Assembly (NCBI GenBank): GCA_017504265.1 | Contig: JAFVRN010000020.1 | Location: 39,079 to 103,078 of the forward strand | Direction: 5' to 3' | Origin: Alistipes sp. | GTDB lineage: Bacteria > Bacteroidota > Bacteroidia > Bacteroidales > Rikenellaceae | Length of the DNA: 64,000 nt | Part shown: piece after piece, positions 42,888 through 54,611 of the stretch | How the letters are laid out: every line of letters starts with the position of its first letter | Numbering within the stretch: the first letter of the stretch is position 1 | Program-made: the position numbers and the translations under genes | The notes under the pieces: generated by a model | Told to the model about the DNA's origin: nothing | Databases searched by the model: none | What the model saw: the letters and a program-made list of their open reading frames with translations, nothing else

Positions 42888-44558
42888 TTATTTTACAACA
42901 GTATATGTCATTTCCAACTTAATCGGCGCGCTGTTACGCACACCATCTATCTCGCCATCCGAGCCGATAACCGCCTGTCGCTTGAAGCCAAAGAGCGAAT
43001 AGGCATCCGGAGCCAAATATATGCGGCGATACTCCACCAGCGACTCCTCGTCGGGGGTGTAGCCTGGCGAGAACATATCCAACTTAACCCTACCACTATC
43101 GTCACAATTAGAGGCTGCGGCGTGCAGCAACGACTGCACGAAGCTCGAGATATTCATCGTATAGCATGCCAACGAGCGGTTAAGCTCGCCACCATATGCA
43201 AGCGTATGGCTCGACTCGGCGGTATAGATATAGTCCGAGATAGCCGTCTTTGTTGCATAGTTCGTGTACATACCCATACGCGACATCGAACTATCCATAA
43301 GCGGAGTGATAACCATAGGGTCGAGCGACGTATAGTCGTAGCTCGAATTTTCCAAATAGATGGTAAGCAATGCCTGGTTGATGGCAACCACAGCATCCTC
43401 ATTCTCGTGTGCCAAATCTGCCAACGACTGTATAAACTCATCGCTGAAACTTATCTCCGTAACGACACCACCCATGCCATCGACATAACCCATAAGTACC
43501 TCTTCGCCACCGGCAACAACATACTCACCGTTGTTCTTCTCCACGTCGTACAACGTAACCTTTGAGTAGTCGTGCTCCACACGGTTTATCGACACATTGC
43601 CGGCCTCTAAGTCGTAGTCGTAGTTATTGGGATTGAGGTAGAAGTTGTATACCATATAGGTAGTATCACGGATAATGGTAGGATCCTCCACATAACGATC
43701 TCGCGAATAGAGTATCATCGAGGTACTCTCCAAGTTGGTGGCATAGACCGCACCACGCCCCTCGGGCTGCTCCTCGGCAGGCATGATATATACGCCACGC
43801 ACCTGCTCTACGAAGGCCTCTTCGTTACCTATGACATACAACTCATCCTTATCGAGGGCAAAGCCATCGTTGGCATCCAAATCGGTAAGGAACATCAGGC
43901 GCGAGATATAGTCACGTGTGGCAGGTGTCTCCTGCAAGCGCACGGCACGCTCCTCGGGAGCCTCTATATCGCCTACATAGACACCACGCTGCTGATCGGG
44001 GAAGTCAAAGACAAAAATCGGCTCGCTGGAGATATAGGGCGTAGGATCAAAGTTTATGTAGAATGAGGTATCCTGCGACTGCTTGATATATTCGTTAGAG
44101 GTAATTTCGTAGACCTCAAAACGCTGCGAGCGTGTGGTATCGCCATGAAAGTCCGTAACATACAACGACAGCTCCATAGAGTCGAAGATGGGACGATAAC
44201 CCCAGCCACGATCCTCGTTAAGGCTCAAGCTGAACAGCAACTGCGACATGAAGCCGGCGCGACGTGTACCAAACGTGTCGCTTGCCTCACAGCCGAAATA
44301 GCCCATGCCGAGATTTGCCGAGGCGATGGAGTCTGTGATGTATAGTCGGGTGGAGCTAAGGCGACAAGCAGAATTGTCACTACCGCCATCACGCATCTGG
44401 CCAAGCTCATACACCCTACGACGAAGCTCCATACTCTGGTTCGAGGGAATAAACTCCGAACCCAAGGTATAGTCTACGTCGGTAGTACAGCTCACCACCG
44501 AGAGTGATATGGTAAGTATAATTGCTAAAAGCCTCAACACACGGCTACAACTCATCAT
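42888..44558 (-). CDS. DUF4270 lipoprotein
   Basis: A 556-residue predicted lipoprotein when started at 44558 (MMSCSRVLRLLAIILTISLSVVSC, lipobox Cys). A longer frame to 44663 would run into the GT5 gene and add a basic tail before the signal peptide, so the shorter form is preferred; it still overlaps the GT5 gene end by 14 nt. The body (FIPSNQSMELRRRVYELG, SRLMFLTDLDANDGF, final APIKLEMTYTVVK) matches the Bacteroidota DUF4270 family, of unknown function and probably outer-membrane. It is cotranscribed with the GT5 gene, an association I believe is common in the phylum. Confidence 0.82.
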   Translation of the reverse strand: MMSCSRVLRLLAIILTISLSVVSCTTDVDYTLGSEFIPSNQSMELRRRVYELGQMRDGGSDNSACRLSSTRLYITDSIASANLGMGYFGCEASDTFGTRRAGFMSQLLFSLSLNEDRGWGYRPIFDSMELSLYVTDFHGDTTRSQRFEVYEITSNEYIKQSQDTSFYINFDPTPYISSEPIFVFDFPDQQRGVYVGDIEAPEERAVRLQETPATRDYISRLMFLTDLDANDGFALDKDELYVIGNEEAFVEQVRGVYIMPAEEQPEGRGAVYATNLESTSMILYSRDRYVEDPTIIRDTTYMVYNFYLNPNNYDYDLEAGNVSINRVEHDYSKVTLYDVEKNNGEYVVAGGEEVLMGYVDGMGGVVTEISFSDEFIQSLADLAHENEDAVVAINQALLTIYLENSSYDYTSLDPMVITPLMDSSMSRMGMYTNYATKTAISDYIYTAESSHTLAYGGELNRSLACYTMNISSFVQSLLHAAASNCDDSGRVKLDMFSPGYTPDEESLVEYRRIYLAPDAYSLFGFKRQAVIGSDGEIDGVRNSAPIKLEMTYTVVK

Positions 44559-45351
44559 AGAATCTCTTATAGTTATCGAAAATCTCCTTCTCCTCACCTG
44601 CCTGATACTCCAAGACCTTCTTGCCCTTGCTGCGAGCATACTCCACAAGCGAGCTATCAGCATCGGCCGAGGTTACAACAACACCATCGGCATAATCAAT
44701 AACGTAACGATATAGATTTTCGTATGACGGAGTCTCCAAAATCTTCATATTGCTATCCATAATACCCTCGCCTTCGAGCTTCTGCTTGAAATCGTCGGCA
44801 AGCGTACCATCAAACCTATCTCCCGTAAGCGATAGCACTATTTTGAGATCACGGAAGAGCGGATCGTCGTAGAATACTCGCTTCAGATACATAGGAACTA
44901 TCGCCGAGAACCAACCGTGACAATGCACGATGGTTGGCGACCAGCGTAACTTCTTGACTGTCTCGAGCATACCACGTGCGAAGAATATCGCTCTATCGTC
45001 GTTATCCTCGAAGAACTTACCCTCGGCATCATGCAACACGGCACGACGTGAGAAGTAGTCGTCGTTATCGATAAAATATATCTGGATACGTGCCGACGGG
45101 ATAGAGGCGACCTTAATGATTAGCTGATGGTCGTTATCGTTGATAATAAGGTTCATACCCGACAGACGGATAACCTCATGCAGCTGGTTTCTACGCTCGT
45201 TGATACATCCGTAGCGAGGCATAAAGGTGCGCACCTCGCAACCACGCTCCTGCATCTGACGCGCAAGCTCCAAGCTAAGCTTCGAGAGCTCGTTTTCGGG
45301 CAGATAGGGAGAAATCTCCTGACAGACGTACAATATTTTGTTTGTTGCCAT
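44545..45351 (-). CDS. Glycogen/starch synthase-like protein, GT5 N-terminal domain only
   Basis: A 268-residue protein covering only the GT5 catalytic N-domain (ILYVCQEISPYLPENELSKLSLELARQMQERG, VHCHGWFSAIVPMYLK). The C-terminal GT-B Rossmann domain found in GlgA (~480 residues) is absent, and the ADP-glucose-binding KxGGL motif is altered to ENELSKLS. A true glycogen synthase activity is therefore doubtful. The frame is intact, so this is a short family rather than a broken gene. It is linked to DUF4270 by overlap, suggesting an envelope-related role (inference). Confidence 0.8.
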   Translation of the reverse strand: MATNKILYVCQEISPYLPENELSKLSLELARQMQERGCEVRTFMPRYGCINERRNQLHEVIRLSGMNLIINDNDHQLIIKVASIPSARIQIYFIDNDDYFSRRAVLHDAEGKFFEDNDDRAIFFARGMLETVKKLRWSPTIVHCHGWFSAIVPMYLKRVFYDDPLFRDLKIVLSLTGDRFDGTLADDFKQKLEGEGIMDSNMKILETPSYENLYRYVIDYADGVVVTSADADSSLVEYARSKGKKVLEYQAGEEKEIFDNYKRFYDEL

Positions 45352-45371
45352 AACTTTTCGGTTTGCTACTG

Positions 45372-45379
45372 CAAAGATA
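45372..45379 (-). promoter_or_regulatory. Promoter -7 box of the GT5-DUF4270 operon
   Basis: Complement reads TATCTTTG, 20 nt upstream of the GT5 start; no good -33 box at 19-20 nt. Confidence 0.6.
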
Positions 45380-45390
45380 CAAAAAATTTT

Positions 45391-46440
45391 CTACAAAATT
45401 AACATCGCATCACCGTATGTACCAAAACGGTATCCCTCCTTGCGTGCTATGTCATAAGCCTCCATAACCATATCGTAGCCACCATAGGCCGCAACCATCA
45501 TAAGCTGTGTAGAGTATGGAAGATGGAAGTTCGAAACAAAAGCATCTGCCGACGAGAACTGGTAGGGGTGGAAGATAAACTTATTTGTCCAGCCCTCCAT
45601 AGGTTTGAGCATACCGCCCACAGATACCGCCGTCTCCATAGCGCGCATAACGGTAGTGCCGATGGCTACCACCTTACGACCCTCTCGCTTCGCGGTGTTG
45701 ATACGCTCAACAGCCTCGGGAGTGACGACAAACTGCTCGGAGTCCATCTTGTGCTTCGACAAATCCTCGACATCCACCGTACGGAAGTTACCCAAGCCCA
45801 CATGAAGTGTGATAAACGTCGAGTCTATACCCTTGATTTCCATACGCTTCAAGAGATGCTTCGAGAAGTGAAGACCCGCCGTAGGAGCTGCCACAGCACC
45901 CTCGTTCTTGGCATAGATAGTCTGATACCACTCCTCATCCTCGGGCTCGACCTTCTCTCTTACCCAACGGGGCAGAGGTGTCTCACCGAGGTTATACAAC
46001 GCCTCCTTGAACTCCTCGTACGAGCCATCGAAGAGAAAACGCAAGGTACGACCACGAGAGGTTGTATTGTCTATAACCTCAGCTCCCATAAGCTCATCAT
46101 CGCCAAAGAAGAGCTTATTGCCGATACGTATCTTACGAGCCGGGTCTACCAATACATCCCACAAGCGCAACTCACGATTAAGCTCTCGCAGAAGAAATAT
46201 CTCGATATCGGCACCGGTCTTCTCCTTGCAGCCTTGCAGACGTGCCGGAAAGACCTTCGTGTCGTTGAAGACAAACATATCCTTCTCGTCGAAATACTCT
46301 ATAATATCCTTAAAGATGCGATGCTCTATTTCGCCGGTGCTGCGATGTAACACCATAAGACGGGCATCGTCGCGATTGATCGTAGGATACTTGGCAATCA
46401 TATCCTGCGAAAACTCGTAACCATACTGCGATAGCTTCAT
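45391..46440 (-). CDS. queA: S-adenosylmethionine:tRNA ribosyltransferase-isomerase
   Basis: A 349-residue enzyme of queuosine synthesis, moving the ribosyl part of SAM to 7-aminomethyl-7-deazaguanine in tRNA. Signature parts are [40 protein letters not shown] and the C-terminal [18 protein letters not shown]. Full length. It is the last gene of the minus-strand group with truB and uppP. Confidence 0.97.
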   Translation of the reverse strand: MKLSQYGYEFSQDMIAKYPTINRDDARLMVLHRSTGEIEHRIFKDIIEYFDEKDMFVFNDTKVFPARLQGCKEKTGADIEIFLLRELNRELRLWDVLVDPARKIRIGNKLFFGDDELMGAEVIDNTTSRGRTLRFLFDGSYEEFKEALYNLGETPLPRWVREKVEPEDEEWYQTIYAKNEGAVAAPTAGLHFSKHLLKRMEIKGIDSTFITLHVGLGNFRTVDVEDLSKHKMDSEQFVVTPEAVERINTAKREGRKVVAIGTTVMRAMETAVSVGGMLKPMEGWTNKFIFHPYQFSSADAFVSNFHLPYSTQLMMVAAYGGYDMVMEAYDIARKEGYRFGTYGDAMLIL

Positions 46441-46496
46441 ATAGCTCTATATTTTCAAAAAAATGTGTAACAATTATTTATAATACGCAAAAGAGT

Positions 46497-47210
46497 CTAT
46501 TTTGTTTCACACTCTTGCAGTTTTTCCATAAAATTTTCGAGTGTATGGGCCCTTTCCACAATAAAACCGCCACTGCGAGTACGTCGCAACGAGCTGAGAT
46601 ATGCGCCGCTGTTAAGTGCCTCGCCTATCTCGAAGGCCAGCGAACGGATGTAGGTTCCCTTGCTACACTCCACTCTGATCTTGATGCGTGGCAGGTCGTA
46701 CTCCAACAGCTCCATGGCGTATATATTTATCTTGGCGCGTTTCAGCTCCACCTCCTCACCTGCACGTGCAAACTCGTAGGCTCTGACACCCGACACCTTC
46801 TTCGCCGAATAGAGCGGGGGCAACTGCTCGCGCTCACCCGTAAGCGAGCGTAACGCCTCCTCGACACTATCGCGCGTGATATGCTCTGTGGGGTAGTGCC
46901 TATCCACCTCGTGCTCCATATCGCCACTCGGCGTGGTGGCACCAAGTATCAACTCTGCGATATACTCCTTCTGCTCGGCCTGCAACTGCTCCACCATCTT
47001 CGTAGCACGGCCTATACATACTATAAGTATACCCGTAGCCAGCGGATCGAGCGTGCCGGCGTGACCTATCTTAATCTTGGGATAGCCACACTTACGCAGC
47101 TGAAACTTTATCTTACGTACAACATCTGCCGATGTCCACTCATAGGGCTTATCGATAATGGCGATATACCCTTCTGTAAACTCGACACCTTTCAGTGTAA
47201 ACTCCTCCAT
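46497..47210 (-). CDS. truB: tRNA pseudouridine-55 synthase
   Basis: A 237-residue pseudouridine synthase with the catalytic Asp55 in GHAGTLDPLATG, and the motifs KPYEWTS, PPLYSAKKVSGVRAYE and RVECSKGTYIRSLA. It makes the universally conserved pseudouridine in the T loop of tRNAs. A point of interest is the atypical T loop of the CAU tRNA in this window, which keeps T55. It lies 21 nt after uppP. Confidence 0.96.
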   Translation of the reverse strand: MEEFTLKGVEFTEGYIAIIDKPYEWTSADVVRKIKFQLRKCGYPKIKIGHAGTLDPLATGILIVCIGRATKMVEQLQAEQKEYIAELILGATTPSGDMEHEVDRHYPTEHITRDSVEEALRSLTGEREQLPPLYSAKKVSGVRAYEFARAGEEVELKRAKINIYAMELLEYDLPRIKIRVECSKGTYIRSLAFEIGEALNSGAYLSSLRRTRSGGFIVERAHTLENFMEKLQECETK

Positions 47211-47231
47211 CTTCTTGACGCTAAATTTGGA

Positions 47232-48035
47232 TTAGATAAAATATGAGGTTATTGCCACCACACCGACAACCGCACAATATAGAGCAAACCATATCAACTT
47301 ACCGCGCTTGACAATGTTTATCATAAAGCGACAAGCCAGGCATCCCACTACAAATGCCGAGATAAAGCCCGCAACAAGTGGCATAACACCTATATCGGCA
47401 ATGGCAATACCACCATCTACCATATCGAGCAGTGTCTGTCCCATAATCGGTGCCAACACCATAAGGAATGAGAAGGTGGCCACCGCCGACTTCTCGTTAC
47501 CGAGCAACAAACCGGTGGCGATAGTCGTTCCCGAACGCGATAGGCCGGGCATCGAGGCTACGGCCTGCGACAGACCAATTATAAAGGCATCACGATAAGA
47601 TATATCCTGCTTAGAGCGGGGATGTGCATAGTAGGCGAACGATAGCAGTGCGGATGTAAGCAACAGCATAGCACCCACCACAACCATTATATACTCCGAG
47701 GCCAACAGCGCATCGAGTTGCTCCATACACAACATTCCGACAATGCCGATAGGTATCATCGAAATAATGAGCTTGATGGCATAACGCTTCTCATCGTTCA
47801 TACCTCGCGAGAATAGACCTCGAAGCAGCCACCATATCTCGCTCCACAGCACCACGATAGTACTCAGCACCGTGGCGGCATGCAGCGTGACATCGAAGGT
47901 CAGATTCTCCTCCAACTCCACACCCAACAGCTCCTTGACGAGTTGCAGATGACCGCTACTCGACACCGGCAGAAACTCAGTAATGCCCTGCACGGCACCC
48001 AGAATTACCGACTCTAAAATATCCATACGTCGCAA
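47232..48035 (-). CDS. uppP: Undecaprenyl-diphosphatase
   Basis: A polytopic membrane phosphatase of 267 residues (BacA/UppP) that regenerates undecaprenyl phosphate for cell-wall synthesis. The two active-site tracts are GITEFLPVSSSGHLQL and MPGLSRSGTTIATGL. It lies 6 nt after the DUF3098 gene in the ftsX-DUF3098-uppP-truB-queA order typical of Bacteroidota. Loss or multicopy of this family is linked to bacitracin sensitivity in other bacteria. Confidence 0.96.
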   Translation of the reverse strand: MRRMDILESVILGAVQGITEFLPVSSSGHLQLVKELLGVELEENLTFDVTLHAATVLSTIVVLWSEIWWLLRGLFSRGMNDEKRYAIKLIISMIPIGIVGMLCMEQLDALLASEYIMVVVGAMLLLTSALLSFAYYAHPRSKQDISYRDAFIIGLSQAVASMPGLSRSGTTIATGLLLGNEKSAVATFSFLMVLAPIMGQTLLDMVDGGIAIADIGVMPLVAGFISAFVVGCLACRFMINIVKRGKLIWFALYCAVVGVVAITSYFI

Positions 48036-48041
48036 CCCTTT

Positions 48042-48308
48042 CTATTCATCCCCCTTATCTTCGGAGAAGCGTTTCATAATGGCATATATCTCGAAGGCGA
48101 AGCCCGCGATAACGACTATCGGGGCAAGCGTGATGCGTCGAAACGAGAATATCGACTCGTCGAAATCGGTCACCGTATGTTCGCCGCCTCCCGACATCAA
48201 CACAAAGCCAACTACAATAATCACCACACCGACCAACATCAGCAGGTAGTTTTTACGCGAAAAGGGCATACGCTCCCCGCCGCCATTTTGCTTATTATTC
48301 TCGGCCAT
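48042..48308 (-). CDS. DUF3098 small membrane protein
   Basis: An 88-residue protein with two membrane segments (LLMLVGVVIIVVGFVLMSGG and ITLAPIVVIAGFAFEIYAIM) joined by an acidic loop (FDESIFSFRR). Length, sequence and position between ftsX and uppP match DUF3098. No function is known to me; constant linkage with ftsX and uppP suggests an envelope role. Confidence 0.87.
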   Translation of the reverse strand: MAENNKQNGGGERMPFSRKNYLLMLVGVVIIVVGFVLMSGGGEHTVTDFDESIFSFRRITLAPIVVIAGFAFEIYAIMKRFSEDKGDE

Positions 48309-48318
48309 AAGCTAATGA

Positions 48319-49209
48319 TTAATATAAATGTATCTTATTGGATTTCATATTTACAAACTTATTCACAGCCAATGCACTGAACACCAGCGTAATAAGCATA
48401 CCCATAACCAACATCGCACCGACGATGATACCGACCTCACGGTAGGGCAACATGGCGATACCCTGAGGCGTAAACCGCTCCACGCCATATACAGTAAGCA
48501 GCACCAGAATGGCAGATACGATGCCTGCCACGAAACCCTGTTTTAGTGCCGTACCCAGCAGTGGTCGCATAATATACCACTTCGTGGCACCCACCAGCTT
48601 CATGGTATTGATAAGGTATCGTTTGGTGTATATTGCCAGGCGCACCGTATTGTTAAGCAGCAGTATGGAGATAAGCAGCAGCACCGCAAAGAAGATAAGC
48701 ATAGCCCAACTTACGTGTGTAATAGAGCGGTGCATGCTCTCCAAAATCTCGATGGGCGGAACAGATACATATACCACACCTTCGAGTCCCTCTACCGCCT
48801 TAACCAACATATCGACACCATCGCGCGTGGAGTACTCGCCGAGGAGCATCGCCTCGTAGCTGTCGTACAACGGGTTATCGTCGAGAAGTTCGGTTATATC
48901 CAACTCGAACTGTCGCAAGAACTCCTCGTCACGGAGCTTATCATCCTGGCCGGAATAGCTCACCGAGCTACATATTCCCGTAGCCTCGATAGCCTCCTTA
49001 ACGATAGCGCGTCCACTCTCATCGAGGTCATCTGCGACCTCCACCGACACCACAACATTCTCTCTCAGCGACGATGCTGCCGAGAGGGCCGAAAGAGTTA
49101 CATAGCTTACAGCACCCAGCATATAGAGTACCAATGCGATGCTTACCGTAGATATTGTATACGACCTACGCACCTTACGTCGTAGTCGTCGCTCCTTGTT
49201 ACTTTCCAT
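48319..49209 (-). CDS. ftsX: Cell division protein FtsX
   Basis: A 296-residue permease-like protein with one N-terminal membrane segment, a periplasmic domain (about 55-170) and three further C-terminal segments (four in all), the FtsX topology. The tract LINTMKLVGATKWYIMRPLLGTALKQG is characteristic. FtsX pairs with the ATPase FtsE to control septal hydrolases; ftsE is not adjacent here, as is usual in Bacteroidota. It starts 8 nt after the YfhO-family gene. Confidence 0.93.
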   Translation of the reverse strand: MESNKERRLRRKVRRSYTISTVSIALVLYMLGAVSYVTLSALSAASSLRENVVVSVEVADDLDESGRAIVKEAIEATGICSSVSYSGQDDKLRDEEFLRQFELDITELLDDNPLYDSYEAMLLGEYSTRDGVDMLVKAVEGLEGVVYVSVPPIEILESMHRSITHVSWAMLIFFAVLLLISILLLNNTVRLAIYTKRYLINTMKLVGATKWYIMRPLLGTALKQGFVAGIVSAILVLLTVYGVERFTPQGIAMLPYREVGIIVGAMLVMGMLITLVFSALAVNKFVNMKSNKIHLY

Positions 49210-49217
49210 ATTTACAC

Positions 49218-51815
49218 CTATTCTGACTCTTTTTTACATCTTTTCTTACAACCACACGCCACAACGACAAGCATCGCCACAACGGATAGCAGTATGAGCC
49301 ACGACGCTATGGCCATTATCGTCGATATTGTGTTCCACGCGGGAGCTCTAAACCTCCACTCCACGATATGCTCTCCTGCCGGCAGCTCCATGGCTCGCAA
49401 CAGGTAGTCGGCCATAAAATAGTCTGCCGGCTGACCATCGACATATGCACTCCATCCATCCTCGAAGTATATCTCCGAGAATACAACAAGAGAGCTATGC
49501 GTTGCGCTATACTCATATTTCAGATAGTTTGGCGCATACTCCACCAGATTGATACTTCCCGTAACGTCATAGCTCTCGGCCGACAGCTGCGTCTTGTCAG
49601 GCACAACGGCATAGCGACGCAGTTCCACCTCGGCAAGGGCATCCAGCTCCTCACGAGGTGTCGCATAACGCCTTACACCCTCGACAAACCATGCAGCACC
49701 AAAGGGCTCTGCACCGATAAACTCTTCGAGGCTGACAGCCTTGCCCTCATCTATGACATATCGTATGTTGAGTGCCGAAAGCACGTCAGGTGTGAAGCCT
49801 TTGAGATGTCTATCTATAAGCTCCTGATAGCGACCCAGCTTTGCACCATGATAGCCACCTACCGAGCGATGGAAATAGGAAGCACGCGCACTATTGAACG
49901 GGTCTTGCGACAGGTCCATAACACGATATCCAAGCTCCTTATCCTCCATTATCTGTCGGTCGGCAGCCGTAGGCATCACCTCGACGGGAGCTCTTTCAAA
50001 CCACTTCTCCTCGCCCATATAACGTCTATCGACACCTGCAATATCGACGATGGCGAGAGTAGCGGCCGCAGCCAGCATCGCACCTTTAATCCACACCTCG
50101 CCGCCACGCTCCTTAAAGCGCACATAGAGCATAAGGGCAGCTGCCGTGAGCAGGATATATATCGTCGAACGCAGAGCATCGCCAAGGGCAGCACCGCGAC
50201 GTGCATCGAGAGCCGCCTCGCGCAACTGCTCCACCCATAGAGCATCGCCCAGCTCGTCGTATATACCCTTCACCCCATAGTCTGCCACAAGTAACATAAC
50301 ACCAATGACCGCAATCAGAGCACCCGCGGCTATCATTATGCGACGACGCAGAACACGGCCATCGAGCGTCGTCTGCCACAACTCCCATAGAGCCATAGTT
50401 GCCATAAGTGCTTCGCTCCACTCCACGACAACCAATGCCATAGAGACCGTACGGAAATTATCGTACCCGGGAAGCAGGTCGTACATAATCTCATAGAGGC
50501 CCATAAAGTTAGCTCCCCACGCCAAGAGCAGCGCAAAGAGCGATACCGCCACCATCCACCACCTGTTGCGCGACGATGTGAGCATCGCGCCGAGCAACGA
50601 CAAGAGTATCAGTGCTGCACCCAGATAGGTTGGACCTGCGGTATAGGGCTGTCCGCCCCAATAGTTCGAAGCATATTTCGAAGCTATGTTATTGCGCGTC
50701 TGGTAGAGGTAGTATACCTCCTCAAGCAGTCGCTCGTCGCCCGCATCCAACCAATACTCGACATCGCGTCGCGACAGCTCGGGCATCTGCTCACGCAGCA
50801 GCTCGGTGAGGTCATCCACAGCCTCGCCAAACATCGCCTCCTGAGCACCCCGACTCTGTAATATGGCGATAGCATCATCGTTGTAATCGCCCGACCACGC
50901 ACCGACATAATCAGGAACAAGCATATTGCCACTCTCCAAGATGCCGTAGCTCCACGCCGTGTTATAGGCAATCTTCTCTTGTCGTGCCAGCTCAGCATCG
51001 ACAACCTCCGAGTTGGCACGCGTAGTGTAGCGTTGGTGTTTCATCGTATACCACAGTGGCGCGATATTGGAACATAGAGCAAGAGCAGCGGCACATGCCA
51101 ACAGCATAGTGCGCGAGAAGAAGCCCTTCAAGCTCTTATCCCTATATGCAAACCACAACTCATTGAGCCACAATGCCACGCAGACCAACAAGAAGTAGTA
51201 TGTTATCTGAGGGTGATTCGCCCCCAGCTCCAACGAGCCGAAGAGAGCTGCAAGCGCAGCTCCCACCCACATATTGCGGCGCAAGGCATACCATACCGAT
51301 GCTACGAGCGGTGGTGCGTAGACCAGGGCCCACATCTTTGTTATGTGTCCGGCATCGATGATAAGGAAGAAGTAGGTGGATAGTCCGTAGGCAAGTCCTG
51401 CAATGATACCTATCCACGGATTTACACCCATAAGAACAGCGGACAGCATCATCAGCAACATGGCAAAGAGTGTCATATTCATCGGCGACGCTACGCACTT
51501 GACAATCTGTCCCACGCTATTTTTCACCTCCTGCTCCGGATAGCTGACATCGATAAGATATGCCGGCATTCCCGAGAACATAGCTCCCGTCCACTGCGGA
51601 TCTTCGCCCGTGGCCTCACGGTGTTCACGAATGTCACGCGACATACCGCCATACTGCGTGATATCGCCCTGACCAAGCGACTTACCCTCGTATTGCGGAG
51701 CATAGAAGAGATAAGAGAGCGACCAAAAGGCGACAACACCCACCAGCCACGGAGCTATCTTTCGAGCAATACCGCTCACACTCCATGAGCTACATATATC
51801 TTTGTTCGTAGACAT
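49218..51815 (-). CDS. YfhO-family membrane protein
   Basis: An 865-residue protein with about a dozen membrane segments and a C-terminal periplasmic domain, the GT-C-like layout of the YfhO family. Recognisable parts are GMPAYLIDVSYPEQE, LSTYFFLIIDAGHITKM, FFQ-like GAWSGDYNDDAIAIL, and the beta-rich end (LVVFSEIYFEDGWSAYVDGQ, final WRFRAPAW). In Firmicutes YfhO affects lipoteichoic-acid glycosylation; here the acceptor is unknown. It heads the operon that continues into ftsX, with its own promoter. Confidence 0.88.
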   Translation of the reverse strand: MSTNKDICSSWSVSGIARKIAPWLVGVVAFWSLSYLFYAPQYEGKSLGQGDITQYGGMSRDIREHREATGEDPQWTGAMFSGMPAYLIDVSYPEQEVKNSVGQIVKCVASPMNMTLFAMLLMMLSAVLMGVNPWIGIIAGLAYGLSTYFFLIIDAGHITKMWALVYAPPLVASVWYALRRNMWVGAALAALFGSLELGANHPQITYYFLLVCVALWLNELWFAYRDKSLKGFFSRTMLLACAAALALCSNIAPLWYTMKHQRYTTRANSEVVDAELARQEKIAYNTAWSYGILESGNMLVPDYVGAWSGDYNDDAIAILQSRGAQEAMFGEAVDDLTELLREQMPELSRRDVEYWLDAGDERLLEEVYYLYQTRNNIASKYASNYWGGQPYTAGPTYLGAALILLSLLGAMLTSSRNRWWMVAVSLFALLLAWGANFMGLYEIMYDLLPGYDNFRTVSMALVVVEWSEALMATMALWELWQTTLDGRVLRRRIMIAAGALIAVIGVMLLVADYGVKGIYDELGDALWVEQLREAALDARRGAALGDALRSTIYILLTAAALMLYVRFKERGGEVWIKGAMLAAAATLAIVDIAGVDRRYMGEEKWFERAPVEVMPTAADRQIMEDKELGYRVMDLSQDPFNSARASYFHRSVGGYHGAKLGRYQELIDRHLKGFTPDVLSALNIRYVIDEGKAVSLEEFIGAEPFGAAWFVEGVRRYATPREELDALAEVELRRYAVVPDKTQLSAESYDVTGSINLVEYAPNYLKYEYSATHSSLVVFSEIYFEDGWSAYVDGQPADYFMADYLLRAMELPAGEHIVEWRFRAPAWNTISTIMAIASWLILLSVVAMLVVVACGCKKRCKKESE

Positions 51816-51840
51816 ACAGACTATACAAAAAATTATCGGC

Positions 51841-51871
51841 CAAAGTTACGAAAAAAGGTCGGAATAATCAA
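51841..51871 (-). promoter_or_regulatory. Promoter of the yfhO-ftsX-DUF3098-uppP-truB-queA operon
   Basis: On the minus strand, TTG (complement of 51869-51871), 20 nt, TAACTTTG (complement of 51841-51848), about 26 nt before the first start codon. Confidence 0.75.
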
Positions 51872-51934
51872 TGCTTTCGCATCTTTTTACATCAATATAT
51901 GGCCCAAACCATACAAATGCCGTCACAAAATAAA

Positions 51935-51973
51935 GCAACCCCAAGAGTTTCTCATTCAAACTCTTGGGGTTGC
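51935..51973 (-). terminator. Rho-independent terminator of the small acidic protein gene
   Basis: GCAACCCCAAGAGTTT pairs perfectly with AAACTCTTGGGGTTGC (16 bp), followed on the minus strand by TTTATTTT. Confidence 0.85.
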
Positions 51974-51998
51974 CAACCTGTTGCGGCGCAGATAACGG

Positions 51999-52313
51999 TT
52001 AGAAATCGTCGTCCGAGCTCTCATCCGACACGTTGTCGGCGAGTTCATCCGCACCCTTGATATCGTCATCATCGTAGTAGGCCTCGTCGGCATCATCCGC
52101 ACCGTCATCAACCTTAACATCAATCTTCACCAAATAATATGTGTCATCCGTCTCGTAAGGAACAACATAGAAGAATGAGCCATCGGGTTTGTCGATGCGC
52201 ATCATAACCTCCGTAAAGCCAAGCGGATAGAGCGCCTTGACTGCTGCCTGCTGCTCCGGCGTCAGATTGTGAAAACTTGTAACTAAACGTTTCTTCTTGT
52301 TATCAGTAGCCAT
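51999..52313 (-). CDS. Conserved acidic protein of unknown function
   Basis: A 104-residue soluble protein. Residues 8-70 (LVTSFHNLTPEQQAAVKALYPLGFTEVMMRIDKPDG, split here only by description) look like a small folded domain; residues of about 72-104 are almost entirely Asp, Glu and Ser. I do not recognise a named family. It has its own promoter and terminator and is divergent from ligA, so it is a real monocistronic gene. Confidence 0.8.
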   Translation of the reverse strand: MATDNKKKRLVTSFHNLTPEQQAAVKALYPLGFTEVMMRIDKPDGSFFYVVPYETDDTYYLVKIDVKVDDGADDADEAYYDDDDIKGADELADNVSDESSDDDF

Positions 52314-52370
52314 AATCTAATAATTCTTTCTACACCAAATAGTGCCCTAAACTTATTCTCAAATTTTCCG

Positions 52371-52401
52371 CAAATGTAAACACAATTTAATAATGTGCAA
52401 A
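52371..52401 (-). promoter_or_regulatory. Promoter of the small acidic protein gene
   Basis: On the minus strand, TTTG (complement of 52398-52401), 19 nt, TACATTTG (complement of 52371-52378), an exact match. Confidence 0.8.
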
Positions 52402-52477
52402 CATTGAGCAATATTTTTTTTATTTTTTGAAATTTTCTTCGTCGTTCCAAACAAATTGTGTACCTTTACACGGATAA

Positions 52478-54586
<2,109 letters not shown>

Positions 54587-54611
54587 TAATGACGAGTAAA
54601 ACAACAGAGAT

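Noticed and set aside
44559-44663. N-terminal extension of the DUF4270 protein
   Set aside because: It would put 35 basic residues before a normal lipoprotein signal peptide and deepen the overlap with the GT5 gene.
49368-50240. 290-codon + strand frame within the YfhO-family gene
   Set aside because: Antisense shadow with no promoter or recognisable domain.
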